DNA from: Aureimonas ureilytica DSM 18598 = NBRC 106430
GTDB lineage: Bacteria > Pseudomonadota > Alphaproteobacteria > Rhizobiales > Rhizobiaceae
Length of the DNA stretch: 64,000 nucleotides
Reading direction: 5' to 3'
Assembly (NCBI RefSeq): GCF_000382705.1
Contig: NZ_ARQE01000002.1
Span: 496,001 to 560,000 of the forward strand
Shown here in pieces: positions 37,778 to 45,721 of this stretch. The notes beneath the pieces are model-generated. The model ran no database searches, was not told the origin of the DNA, and saw only the letters and a program-made list of their open reading frames with translations. The position numbers and the translations under genes are program-made. Positions within the stretch are counted from its first letter, which is position 1; each line of letters begins with the position of its first letter.

Positions 37778-37842
37778 TGCGCGGTGGAGGGAGAGCCCCG
37801 TGCGGGAGGGAGGGCCAAGGCCCTCGTCAGGGAGGACAGAGC

Positions 37843-38778
37843 ATGTCCACTATCGACGCGGACGCAGCTTCGGCCCGCCGTTCGCGGCGCGTCCTGCTGA
37901 CCAAACAGCAGCGCCGGCGCCGCGCTCATCTCGTGGCCTATTCCTTCATCGCGCCGAATTTCCTCGGCTTCGCGATCTTCACGCTCGGACCGATCCTCTT
38001 CGCCTTCGCGCTGGCCTTCCTGCATTGGGACGGCTCCAACCCGATCCGCTTTGCGGGCCTCGCCAATTTCTGGCGCCTGTTCGAGGACCGCGCCTTCCTG
38101 GCGGCCTTCTGGAACACGCTTCTCTATACGCTCTTCTCGGTGCCGCTGACGCTGGTCTGCGCGCTCGGCCTCGCGATCCTCCTCAACCGGCCGATGTTCG
38201 GACGGGACTTCTTCCGAACCGCCATGTTCTTTCCCTATGTCGCCTCGCTGGTGGCGGTCGCCGTGGTCTGGAACATGCTGTTCAACCCCGAGATGGGGCC
38301 GGTGAACATGCTGCTCTACACGCTCGGCATCGATCCGCAGAACCTGCCGGGCTGGGCCGCCGACCGGCATTGGGCGATGGTCACGGTCGTGTTCTTCGGC
38401 GTCTGGAAGAGCATGGGCTACTACATGGTCATCTATCTCGCGGGGCTTCAGGGCATCAATGCCGAGCTCTACGAGGCGGCCAATCTGGACGGGGCCAATG
38501 GCTGGCAGAAGTTCTGGCACGTGACCGTGCCGCAGCTCGCGCCCACCACCTTCTTCGTGTCGGTGATGCTGACCATCCAGTCCTTCAAGGTGTTCGATCA
38601 GATCTATCTGATCACGCAGGGCGGGCCGGGCACGTCCACGCTGGTTCTGGTCTACCACATCTACAACGAAGCCTTCGTGAGCTGGGACCTCGGCTATTCC
38701 TCGATGGTCGCGCTCGTCCTCTTCCTGATGGTGCTGACGATCACGGTCGTGCAGTTCCGCCTGCAGCGCGAAGATTGA
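37843..38778 (+). CDS. ABC sugar transporter permease (MalF-type)
   Basis: The product is 311 residues. A basic N-terminus (QQRRRRAHLVAYSFIAPNFL) leads into six helices. The docking loop is ELYEAANLDGANGWQKFWHV and the late region FDQIYLITQGGPGTSTLVLV is typical of carbohydrate uptake transporter-1 (CUT1) permeases. GGGAGGAC precedes the ATG. It is followed by a second permease, GH88, the ATPase, DUF624 and the binding protein, so it most likely imports uronate oligosaccharides. An ACAAGT-type operator region precedes it. Confidence 0.92.
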   Translation: MSTIDADAASARRSRRVLLTKQQRRRRAHLVAYSFIAPNFLGFAIFTLGPILFAFALAFLHWDGSNPIRFAGLANFWRLFEDRAFLAAFWNTLLYTLFSVPLTLVCALGLAILLNRPMFGRDFFRTAMFFPYVASLVAVAVVWNMLFNPEMGPVNMLLYTLGIDPQNLPGWAADRHWAMVTVVFFGVWKSMGYYMVIYLAGLQGINAELYEAANLDGANGWQKFWHVTVPQLAPTTFFVSVMLTIQSFKVFDQIYLITQGGPGTSTLVLVYHIYNEAFVSWDLGYSSMVALVLFLMVLTITVVQFRLQRED

Positions 38779-38788
38779 GGGGCCGCAG

Positions 38789-39682
38789 ATGAGCACCGCC
38801 TCGCCCCTTCTCGACCGCCGGAGCGCGGCCCTCGGCCGCCCGAAGACGAAGACGCGCAGCCACCGCAAGCGGCTGAGAAACGCCGCGCTCTACGCCCTGG
38901 TGCTCGCCATCACGGTCTTGATGCTGCTACCCTTCGCCTGGATGCTCTCGGCCTCGCTGAAGCTCAACCGCGAAGTATTCGAATTTCCGATCCAGTGGAT
39001 TCCCTCAGCGCCCCGCTGGCAGAACTATCTCGATATCTGGCAGCAGATCCCGCTCGCGCTCTTCATCTACAACACGGCGAAGCTCACGATCATCGTGACG
39101 GTGCTGCAGCTCTTCACGTCGAGCTTTGCCGCCTATGCCTTCGCCAAGCTTCGCTTTCCCTACCGCAACACGCTGTTCCTGGCCTATATCGCGACCATCG
39201 CCATGCCCTGGCAGGTCTATATGGTGCCGCAATTCGTGCTGATGCGCGAACTCGGGCTGAACAACACGCATCTGGCGCTCATCCTGCTCCAGGCCTTCAG
39301 CGCCTTCGGCGTGTTCCTGATGCGCCAGTTCTACATGTCGATCCCCGACGAGCTGTGCGAAGCGGCGCGGATCGACGGAATGAGCGAGTATCAGATCTGG
39401 CGCAAGATCATGCTGCCGCTTTCCATGCCGGCGCTGTCGACGCTGACGATCTTCACCTTCGTCAACACCTGGAACGACTTCCTGGGGCCGATGATCTACC
39501 TGACCAAGACGGAGCTGAAGACCGTGCAGATCGGCCTTCGCATGTTCGTCTCGCAATATTCGGCCGAATACGGGCTGATCATGGCGGCCTCCGTGGTCTC
39601 GCTCATCCCCGTTCTCGTCGTCTTCCTCGCTCTGCAACGCTTCTTCGTGGAAGGCGTCGCCTCCACCGGCCTCAAGGGATGA
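38789..39682 (+). CDS. ABC sugar transporter permease (MalG-type)
   Basis: The product is 297 residues and six helices, starting ALYALVLAITVLMLLPFAWM. The docking loop is ELCEAARIDGMSEYQIWRKI, and NTWNDFLGPMIYLTKTELKT is a CUT1 permease landmark. It starts 10 bases after the first permease, and its stop overlaps the GH88 start (ATGA). It pairs with the 37843 product. Confidence 0.92.
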   Translation: MSTASPLLDRRSAALGRPKTKTRSHRKRLRNAALYALVLAITVLMLLPFAWMLSASLKLNREVFEFPIQWIPSAPRWQNYLDIWQQIPLALFIYNTAKLTIIVTVLQLFTSSFAAYAFAKLRFPYRNTLFLAYIATIAMPWQVYMVPQFVLMRELGLNNTHLALILLQAFSAFGVFLMRQFYMSIPDELCEAARIDGMSEYQIWRKIMLPLSMPALSTLTIFTFVNTWNDFLGPMIYLTKTELKTVQIGLRMFVSQYSAEYGLIMAASVVSLIPVLVVFLALQRFFVEGVASTGLKG

Positions 39683-40878
39683 TGCCCATGTCCGCCACCG
39701 CTTCGCCCCTCGCCCCGCCCGTGCCTTCGCTCATCGCCCCCCTGTCGCCGGCCGAGCTGACGCAAGCTCTCGATGTCGCGAGCGGCGCCATTCGCCGCTC
39801 CCTGAAGGACTTCACCTTCGCCGCGCAGAACCATTCGAGCGTCGGCAATGTCTATCCGGCCGTCGCCAACGACCAGTGGACGGCCGGTTTCTGGCCCGGC
39901 ACGGTCTGGCTCGCCTTCGAGCACACGGGCGATCCGGTGCTGCGCCATGCCGGGCAGATCCAGGTGCAAAGCTTTCTCCACCGGATCGAGAACCGGATCG
40001 AGACCGATCATCACGACATGGGCTTCCTGTATTCGCCCTCCTGCGTGGCGGCTTGGAAGCTGGTCGGCGACGCGGACGCGCATCGCGCAGCGCTGCTTGC
40101 CGCCGAGCAGCTCGATGAGCGCTGGCAGGAAAAGGGCGCCTTCTTCCAGGCCTGGGGCCGCAAGGGCCGGCCGGAAGAATACCGCTACATCATCGACTGC
40201 CTTCTGAACCTGCCGCTTCTCTACTGGGCCAGCGCCGAAACCGGAACGGCGCGATACCGCGAGCGCGCGCTTGCCCATGCCCGCACCACGCTCGCCCATT
40301 CCGTCCGGCCCGACAGCTCCACCTTCCATACGTTCTACATGGACCCCGAGACCGGCGCGCCGGTGCGCGGCGCCACGAAGCAGGGCTATAGCGACGACAG
40401 TTTCTGGGCGCGCGGCCAGGCCTGGGCGCTCTACGGGCTCGCCCTGTCCTACCGCTACGAGCGCCTGCCGGCCTATCGCGAGAGTTTCGAGCGGCTCCTC
40501 GCCTTCTATCTCGAGCGCCTGCCCGCCGATCTCGTGCCCTATTGGGACCTCGTCTTCACCGAGGGCGACGAGCCGCGCGATTCCTCCTCGGCCTCGATCG
40601 CCGCCTGCGGGCTTCTGGAAATGGCCGATCTCGTCGGCGGCGCAGAAGGCGAGAGCTGGCGCGATCTGGCGACCCGCATGATGGGCAGCCTCTGGCGCGA
40701 CTATGCGGTCAAGCCGCCCTCGCCTTCCAACGGGCTGGTGCTGCACGGCACCTATTCCAAGAAGACGCCGCACAACACCTGCCGCGGCGAAGGCGTCGAC
40801 GAGTGCGTCTCCTGGGGCGACTATTTCTACTTCGAGGCGCTGACGCGCCTGAAGGGCAACTGGACCAGCTACTGGTAG
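39679..40878 (+). CDS. GH88 unsaturated glucuronyl hydrolase
   Basis: The product is 399 residues with no signal peptide, so it acts in the cytoplasm. It adds water to the C4=C5 double bond of unsaturated uronic acids at the non-reducing end of lyase products, releasing the open-chain 4-deoxy-5-keto acid that KduI uses. The (alpha/alpha)6 toroid carries the two key aspartates of the family, Asp113 in HHDMGFLYSP and Asp173 in YRYIIDCLLN. WARGQAWALYGLAL, DSSSASIAACGLLEMA and the C-terminal GVDECVSWGDYFYFEALTRL also fit. ATG 39679 overlaps the permease stop. Its place inside the transporter operon directly links uptake to cleavage. Confidence 0.93.
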   Translation: MMPMSATASPLAPPVPSLIAPLSPAELTQALDVASGAIRRSLKDFTFAAQNHSSVGNVYPAVANDQWTAGFWPGTVWLAFEHTGDPVLRHAGQIQVQSFLHRIENRIETDHHDMGFLYSPSCVAAWKLVGDADAHRAALLAAEQLDERWQEKGAFFQAWGRKGRPEEYRYIIDCLLNLPLLYWASAETGTARYRERALAHARTTLAHSVRPDSSTFHTFYMDPETGAPVRGATKQGYSDDSFWARGQAWALYGLALSYRYERLPAYRESFERLLAFYLERLPADLVPYWDLVFTEGDEPRDSSSASIAACGLLEMADLVGGAEGESWRDLATRMMGSLWRDYAVKPPSPSNGLVLHGTYSKKTPHNTCRGEGVDECVSWGDYFYFEALTRLKGNWTSYW

Positions 40879-40921
40879 GCCGACGACGCGCTGCCTTTCC
40901 CTCGTCGCCAAAGGACGCCCC

Positions 40922-42031
40922 ATGTCGAGCATTTCCCTGAAGAAGCTGAACAAGACCTACGGCGCGCTGACCGTGGTCCACGATATCGACCTCGAGATCG
41001 CCGACAAGGAGTTCATCATCCTCGTCGGGCCGTCGGGCTGCGGCAAGTCCACGACGCTGCGCATGATCGCGGGGCTGGAGGAAATCTCGGACGGCGAGCT
41101 CTGGATCGGCGACGATCTCGTCAACGACGTGCCCTCCAAGGACCGGGACATCGCCATGGTGTTCCAGAACTATGCGCTCTACCCGCATATGACCGTCTAC
41201 AAGAACATGGCCTTCGGCCTGCACCTGCGCAAAGTCTCCCGCGAGACGATCGACGGCGAGGTGAAGGCGGCGGCGCGCATCCTCGACATCGAGCATCTCC
41301 TGAACCGCAAGCCGAAGGCGCTGTCGGGCGGCCAGCGCCAGCGCGTCGCGCTCGGCCGCGCCATGGTGCGCAATCCCGACGTGTTCCTTCTGGACGAGCC
41401 CCTGTCCAATCTCGACGCCAAGCTGCGCGGCACGATGCGCGCCGAGATCACCAAGCTGCACAAGCGGCTCGACGCGACCTTCATCTATGTCACGCACGAT
41501 CAGGTGGAGGCCATGACCATGGCCGACCGGATCGTGGTCATGAAGGACGGCCATATCCAGCAGGTCGACACGCCCCAGGCGCTCTACGACCGACCGGTGA
41601 ACATGTTCGTCGCCGGCTTCATCGGCGCGCCGCAGATGAACATGCTGCCGGTGACGATAGAGCGGCGCGGCGAGGGCTTCGTCGCGCGCTTCGAGGATCG
41701 CGAACTGCCGCTGCCCCCCAGCCTCGATCGCGCGCGCATCGCGCCCTACGAGGGCCGGAGGGCGGTGCTCGGCATCCGGCCGGAAAACTTCCACGAGGTG
41801 CCGCCGGCCGATATCGACCCCGGCGCGACGGTGCGCTTTCCCGCCACCGTGGAACTCGCCGAGCCGATGGGCGCCGAAATCCATCTCAATCTTCTGGCCG
41901 CCGGGCGTCCGATCATCGCGCGCGTCTCGCCGCGCTGCCGGGCGCGCGACGGCGAAACGGTGGACCTCGTGGCCGACCTCACCGGCGCGCATCTCTTCGA
42001 CCCCGAAACCGAACGCTCCATCCTGGCCTGA
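40922..42031 (+). CDS. ABC sugar transporter ATP-binding protein (MsmK/UgpC-type)
   Basis: The product is 369 residues. Walker A is GPSGCGKST, the Q-loop FQNYALYPHMTVYKNM, the signature LSGGQRQRVALGRAMVR, Walker B VFLLDEPLSNLD and the H-loop VTHDQVEAMTM; all are intact. The C-terminal OB domain includes GIRPENFHEV. It energises the permease pair encoded just upstream. A purine-poor gap of 43 bases after GH88 contains only its ribosome site region. Confidence 0.93.
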   Translation: MSSISLKKLNKTYGALTVVHDIDLEIADKEFIILVGPSGCGKSTTLRMIAGLEEISDGELWIGDDLVNDVPSKDRDIAMVFQNYALYPHMTVYKNMAFGLHLRKVSRETIDGEVKAAARILDIEHLLNRKPKALSGGQRQRVALGRAMVRNPDVFLLDEPLSNLDAKLRGTMRAEITKLHKRLDATFIYVTHDQVEAMTMADRIVVMKDGHIQQVDTPQALYDRPVNMFVAGFIGAPQMNMLPVTIERRGEGFVARFEDRELPLPPSLDRARIAPYEGRRAVLGIRPENFHEVPPADIDPGATVRFPATVELAEPMGAEIHLNLLAAGRPIIARVSPRCRARDGETVDLVADLTGAHLFDPETERSILA

Positions 42032-42042
42032 AGGCGCTTCCC

Positions 42043-42789
42043 ATGCAGTGGCTGACCGAGCGGTTCCATCGCGAGGGACCGGGAATCCCCAAGGACCTGC
42101 CGAAGCGGACGGGCGCGGCGCTCTTTGCGCAAACCGTCTGGCGCGAGGCGGCGGAGCTGTTCAAGCTGAACCTCCTCGTGGTTCTGGTCTCGCTGCCGGT
42201 GGTCACGCTCTTTGCCGCCCACGCGGCGGGCCTCCGGGTCGCCACGGCCATGGCGCGGGACGAGAACACCTATCTCGGCGAGGATTTCTGGCGCGCCTTT
42301 CGCGCGCGCTTCTGGGCGGCCACTGTGGCGGGCGCGGGCCTTTCGCTGGCGCTCGGGCTCGGCGCCTATGCGATCTATATCTACGGCCAGATGGCCGCAC
42401 GGGACATCGCGCTGGCGATCCCCTTCGGTCTGGCGCTCGGCACCGAAGCCGTTCTGGCGGTCTTCGCCGTGCATCTCTTCGTGCTGGTTTCGGACGGCGG
42501 GCGATCGGCGCGCGCCATGCTGCGCCTCGCCTTCCTGGCGACGCTCGCCCGCCCCTGGCCGGTTCTCGGCGCGCTCGGCTTCGTCGCGCTCCTCTGGCTG
42601 CTGCACGTCCTGTTCTATCCGGTCTCGGTCTTCATGCCCGTGGCCTTCAATGTCTCGCTCGGGCTTCTCGCCATCGCCTTCGCGGCGCAAGGCGGGCTCG
42701 CGCGGGTCGCCGATCTGGCCGCGGTTTCCGCCGGCGAGCGGACGCCGGAGGAGGCGTCCTCCCCAACGAACGCCATCTGTGGAGGATAA
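42043..42789 (+). CDS. DUF624 (YesL-type) membrane protein
   Basis: The product is 248 residues with about five hydrophobic helices. The conserved DUF624 start is FKLNLLVVLVSLPVVTLFAA followed by RDENTYLGEDFWRAFRARFW. YesL-type proteins occur beside oligosaccharide importers for pectin or glycosaminoglycan fragments; their function is not settled, with an accessory or regulatory transport role proposed. It sits between the ATPase and binding-protein genes, with 11 and 4 bases of spacing. Confidence 0.85.
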   Translation: MQWLTERFHREGPGIPKDLPKRTGAALFAQTVWREAAELFKLNLLVVLVSLPVVTLFAAHAAGLRVATAMARDENTYLGEDFWRAFRARFWAATVAGAGLSLALGLGAYAIYIYGQMAARDIALAIPFGLALGTEAVLAVFAVHLFVLVSDGGRSARAMLRLAFLATLARPWPVLGALGFVALLWLLHVLFYPVSVFMPVAFNVSLGLLAIAFAAQGGLARVADLAAVSAGERTPEEASSPTNAICGG

Positions 42790-42793
42790 CGAC

Positions 42794-44050
42794 ATGCGCA
42801 AACTGGCATCCGCCCTGCTCCTCGCCGCCGCCGCGTTTCTGCCGGCGGGCGCGAGCGCCCAGACCCCGGTCACGCTCAACTGGGCGCTGTGGGACTGGGA
42901 CAAGGTGGTCTTCTACAAGCCGCTGATCGAGGCCTACGAGAAGGCCCATCCCGGCGTCACGATCAATCACACCGATCTCGGCTCGGCCGACTACAACCAG
43001 ATGCTGATGACGCAGCTCACCGGCGGCGCCACCAATCTCGACATCGTGACGGTCAAGGACAGCCCGGGCTATGCGCAGCTCGTCAACGCCAACGCGCTCG
43101 CCGATCTGAACACCCTGCTCGAAAAGCCGGTCGACCCCGCCCCCTATAACGGGCTGATCGAATCCATGACCGTGAACGGCAAGCTCGCCGCCGTTCCCTT
43201 CCGGTCCGACATCTGGGTTCTCTACTACAACCGGGGCCTGTTCGAGAAAGCCGGCGTCGCCCCGCCCACCAACGACATGACGCTCGACCAGTTCGCCGAT
43301 CTCGCCCGCAAGATGACGAGCGGCTTCGGCTCGAAGAAGGTCTATGGCGGCCATCTCCACACCTGGCGCTCGACGGTTCAGCTGCCCGCCATTCTCGACG
43401 GCAAGCAGACGCTGGTCTCGCGCGACTACGGCTTCCTCGCGCCCTTTTACGAGCGCGTCCTGAAACTCCAGAAGGACGGGGCGATCCAGTCCTACGGCTC
43501 GCTGAAATCCACGAGCACGCATTATTCCGGCCCCTTCTTCAACGAGCAGGTCGCCATGATGCCGATGGGGACGTGGTTCATCGCCACGCAGATCGCCAAG
43601 GTGAAGTCGGGCGAGTCCCTGTCGTCCAACTGGGGCATCGTGTCCCTGCCCCATCCGGACGGCGTCGCGCCCGGCACCACGGCGGCGCAGGTGACGAGCC
43701 TCGGCGTCAACGCCAATTCGCCCAACGCCAAGGCGGCGGCCGATTTCGTGAACTTCGTCAGCGGCCCGGAAGGCGCCAAGATCATCGCCTCCACCGGCAC
43801 GCTGCCGGCGATCCGCGACGAGGCGGTGGTGAAGACCGTGACCTCCAAGGAAGGCTTCCCGACGGACGCGGCGAGCCGCGAGGCGCTGAATGCGCCCAAG
43901 ACCTATCTGGAACTGCCGATCGATCCGAAGGCCGCCCAGGTGGAGCTCGTTCTCAACCGCGCCCATGACGCGATCATGACCGACAATGTCTCGGTGGAGC
44001 AGGGTCTGGCCGATCTCAACCGCGACGTCGGCGCCGTTCTCGACCGCTGA
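42794..44050 (+). CDS. ABC sugar transporter substrate-binding protein
   Basis: The product is 418 residues. A signal peptide (residues 1-22, ending GASA) precedes a family 1 solute-binding fold: TLNWALWDWDKVVFYKPLIE, the first-lobe landmark LYYNRGLFEKAGVAPPTNDM, and MMPMGTWFIATQIAK. GGAGG precedes ATG 42794. It is the last gene of the importer operon and is followed 15 bases later by a strong terminator. Its ligand is presumably an unsaturated uronate di- or oligosaccharide, judging from GH88 and KduI/KduD nearby. Confidence 0.92.
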   Translation: MRKLASALLLAAAAFLPAGASAQTPVTLNWALWDWDKVVFYKPLIEAYEKAHPGVTINHTDLGSADYNQMLMTQLTGGATNLDIVTVKDSPGYAQLVNANALADLNTLLEKPVDPAPYNGLIESMTVNGKLAAVPFRSDIWVLYYNRGLFEKAGVAPPTNDMTLDQFADLARKMTSGFGSKKVYGGHLHTWRSTVQLPAILDGKQTLVSRDYGFLAPFYERVLKLQKDGAIQSYGSLKSTSTHYSGPFFNEQVAMMPMGTWFIATQIAKVKSGESLSSNWGIVSLPHPDGVAPGTTAAQVTSLGVNANSPNAKAAADFVNFVSGPEGAKIIASTGTLPAIRDEAVVKTVTSKEGFPTDAASREALNAPKTYLELPIDPKAAQVELVLNRAHDAIMTDNVSVEQGLADLNRDVGAVLDR

Positions 44051-44064
44051 GCCTCTCCTCAGTC

Positions 44065-44092
44065 CGGCAGGGCGGCCCCGTTCGCCCTGCCG
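44065..44092 (+). terminator. intrinsic terminator after the uronate importer operon
   Basis: CGGCAGGGCG (44065-44074) pairs perfectly with CGCCCTGCCG (44083-44092) around an 8-base loop, followed by CCTTTCCCGT. It lies 14 bases after the binding-protein stop and before kduI, which should therefore have its own promoter in 44093-44140 or rely on read-through. Confidence 0.75.
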
Positions 44093-44140
44093 CCTTTCCC
44101 GTATCCTGTCAGCATCCCCCGAGGGGATGCGCCCTGCCCG

Positions 44141-44977
44141 ATGGAGGCTCGCTTGCTGAGCGTTGAAACCCGCCACGCGGTTCATCCCGAACACGCCCGA
44201 ACCATGGGCACGGCCGAGCTGCGCCGCCACTTTCTGGCCTCCGACCTCTTCGTCGAGGGCGAAATCCGCCTCGTCTACACGCATTACGATCGCTTCACGC
44301 TGGGCGGCGCGGTGCCGGCCGGCAAGGTTCTGGTGCTGGACGAGGTGGCCGAGACCCGGACATCGACCTTCCTCGAGCGCCGGGAAATGGGCATCGTCAA
44401 TATCGGCGCGGCGGGCACGGTATCGGCGGGCGGCACCGATTACGCGCTGGAGCGGGGCGACGTCCTTTACCTCGGCATGGGCAGCGGCCCGGTCACGTTC
44501 GGCGGCGACGGGCGCTTCTACATCACCTCCGCGCCCGCCCATCGCGCCCTGCCCGCGCGGCTCGTGCGCCTGTCGGAGGCGAACCGGATGGAGCTCGGCG
44601 AGGACGAGAACTCCAACCGGCGCACGATCAACCAGTTCATCCACCCCAAGGTCATGGAAAGCTGCCAGCTCGTTCTCGGCTACACGAGCTTCGCGCCGGG
44701 CTCGGTCTGGAACACGATGCCGGCCCATGTCCACGACCGGCGCATGGAGGCCTATCTGTATTTCGGCCTCGCCGAGGAGGCCCGCGTCCTGCATCTGATG
44801 GGCGAGCCGACCGAAACGCGCCATCTCGTGGTCGGCAACGAGGAAGGCGTCCTGTCGCCGCCCTGGTCGATCCATTCGGGCGCGGGCACCGGCCGCTACA
44901 CGTTCATCTGGGCCATGGCCGGCGACAATGTCGACTACACGGACATGGATTTCGTGCCGGCGAGCGGCCTTCGATGA
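44141..44977 (+). CDS. kduI: 5-dehydro-4-deoxy-D-glucuronate isomerase
   Basis: The product is 278 residues, exactly the length of Escherichia coli KduI. It isomerises 4-deoxy-L-threo-5-hexosulose uronate to 3-deoxy-D-glycero-2,5-hexodiulosonate. The cupin zinc ligands are present at the same positions as in that enzyme: His196 and His198 in MPAHVHDRRM, Glu203 in MEAYLYF, and His245 in PPWSIHSGAG. It uses the product of the GH88 enzyme. Its stop overlaps kduD (ATGA). It is transcribed in the same direction as the importer but after a terminator. Confidence 0.96.
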   Translation: MEARLLSVETRHAVHPEHARTMGTAELRRHFLASDLFVEGEIRLVYTHYDRFTLGGAVPAGKVLVLDEVAETRTSTFLERREMGIVNIGAAGTVSAGGTDYALERGDVLYLGMGSGPVTFGGDGRFYITSAPAHRALPARLVRLSEANRMELGEDENSNRRTINQFIHPKVMESCQLVLGYTSFAPGSVWNTMPAHVHDRRMEAYLYFGLAEEARVLHLMGEPTETRHLVVGNEEGVLSPPWSIHSGAGTGRYTFIWAMAGDNVDYTDMDFVPASGLR

Positions 44978-45717
44978 GCGCTCGCTTTTCCCTGTCGAAC
45001 CGCAAGGCCCTGGTGACGGGCGCCAACACCGGCATCGGACAGGCGATCGCGCTGGCGCTCGCCGAGGAGGGCGCGGAGATCGTCTGCGCCGGCCGCAGCG
45101 ACTGCGGCGAAACGCTGGACCTCATCGCGCAAGCGGGCGGGCGGGCGAGCCAGGTCCGGCTCGACTTCGCCGACCCGCTCGCCGCCGCCGGCCTGTTCGA
45201 GGGAGCCGGCTTCGATCTCCTCGTCAACAATGCCGGCATCATCCGCCGCGACGACAGCACGGACGTGACGGAGGCGGACTGGGACGCGGTGATGGATGTC
45301 GATCTGAAGGCCGTGTTCTTCACCTCGCAGGCCTTCGCGAGGGCGCTTTTCGCGCGCGGCGCGCCGGGCAAGATCGTCAACATCGCCTCGCTCCTGTCCT
45401 TCCAGGGCGGCATCCGGGTGCCCGCCTACACCGCCGCCAAGCATGGCGTGGCCGGCCTCACCAAGATCCTCGCCAACGAATGGGCGGCGCGCGGGATCAA
45501 CGTCAACGCCATCGCGCCCGGCTATATCGAGACCAACAACACGCAGGCGCTGCGCGAGGACGCCGACCGCAGCCGGTCGATCCTGGAGCGGATACCGGCC
45601 GGGCGCTGGGGCCGCGCGAGCGACATCGCCGGCGCCGCAGCCTTTCTCTGTTCGCCCGCCGCCGACTATGTGCATGGAACGGTGCTGGCCGTGGACGGCG
45701 GCTGGCTGGCGCGGTGA
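44974..45717 (+). CDS. kduD: 2-dehydro-3-deoxy-D-gluconate 5-dehydrogenase
   Basis: The product is 247 residues, a classical short-chain dehydrogenase. The cofactor motif is TGANTGIGQAIALAL, followed by NNAGI, catalytic Ser in NIASLLSFQGG and YTAAKHG (Tyr-x3-Lys). KduD reduces 3-deoxy-D-glycero-2,5-hexodiulosonate to 2-keto-3-deoxygluconate with NADH. Coupling to kduI by ATGA and the cluster context make this assignment firm over generic SDR activities. KDG kinase and KDPG aldolase are not nearby. Confidence 0.94.
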   Translation: MSARFSLSNRKALVTGANTGIGQAIALALAEEGAEIVCAGRSDCGETLDLIAQAGGRASQVRLDFADPLAAAGLFEGAGFDLLVNNAGIIRRDDSTDVTEADWDAVMDVDLKAVFFTSQAFARALFARGAPGKIVNIASLLSFQGGIRVPAYTAAKHGVAGLTKILANEWAARGINVNAIAPGYIETNNTQALREDADRSRSILERIPAGRWGRASDIAGAAAFLCSPAADYVHGTVLAVDGGWLAR

Positions 45718-45721
45718 GAGG

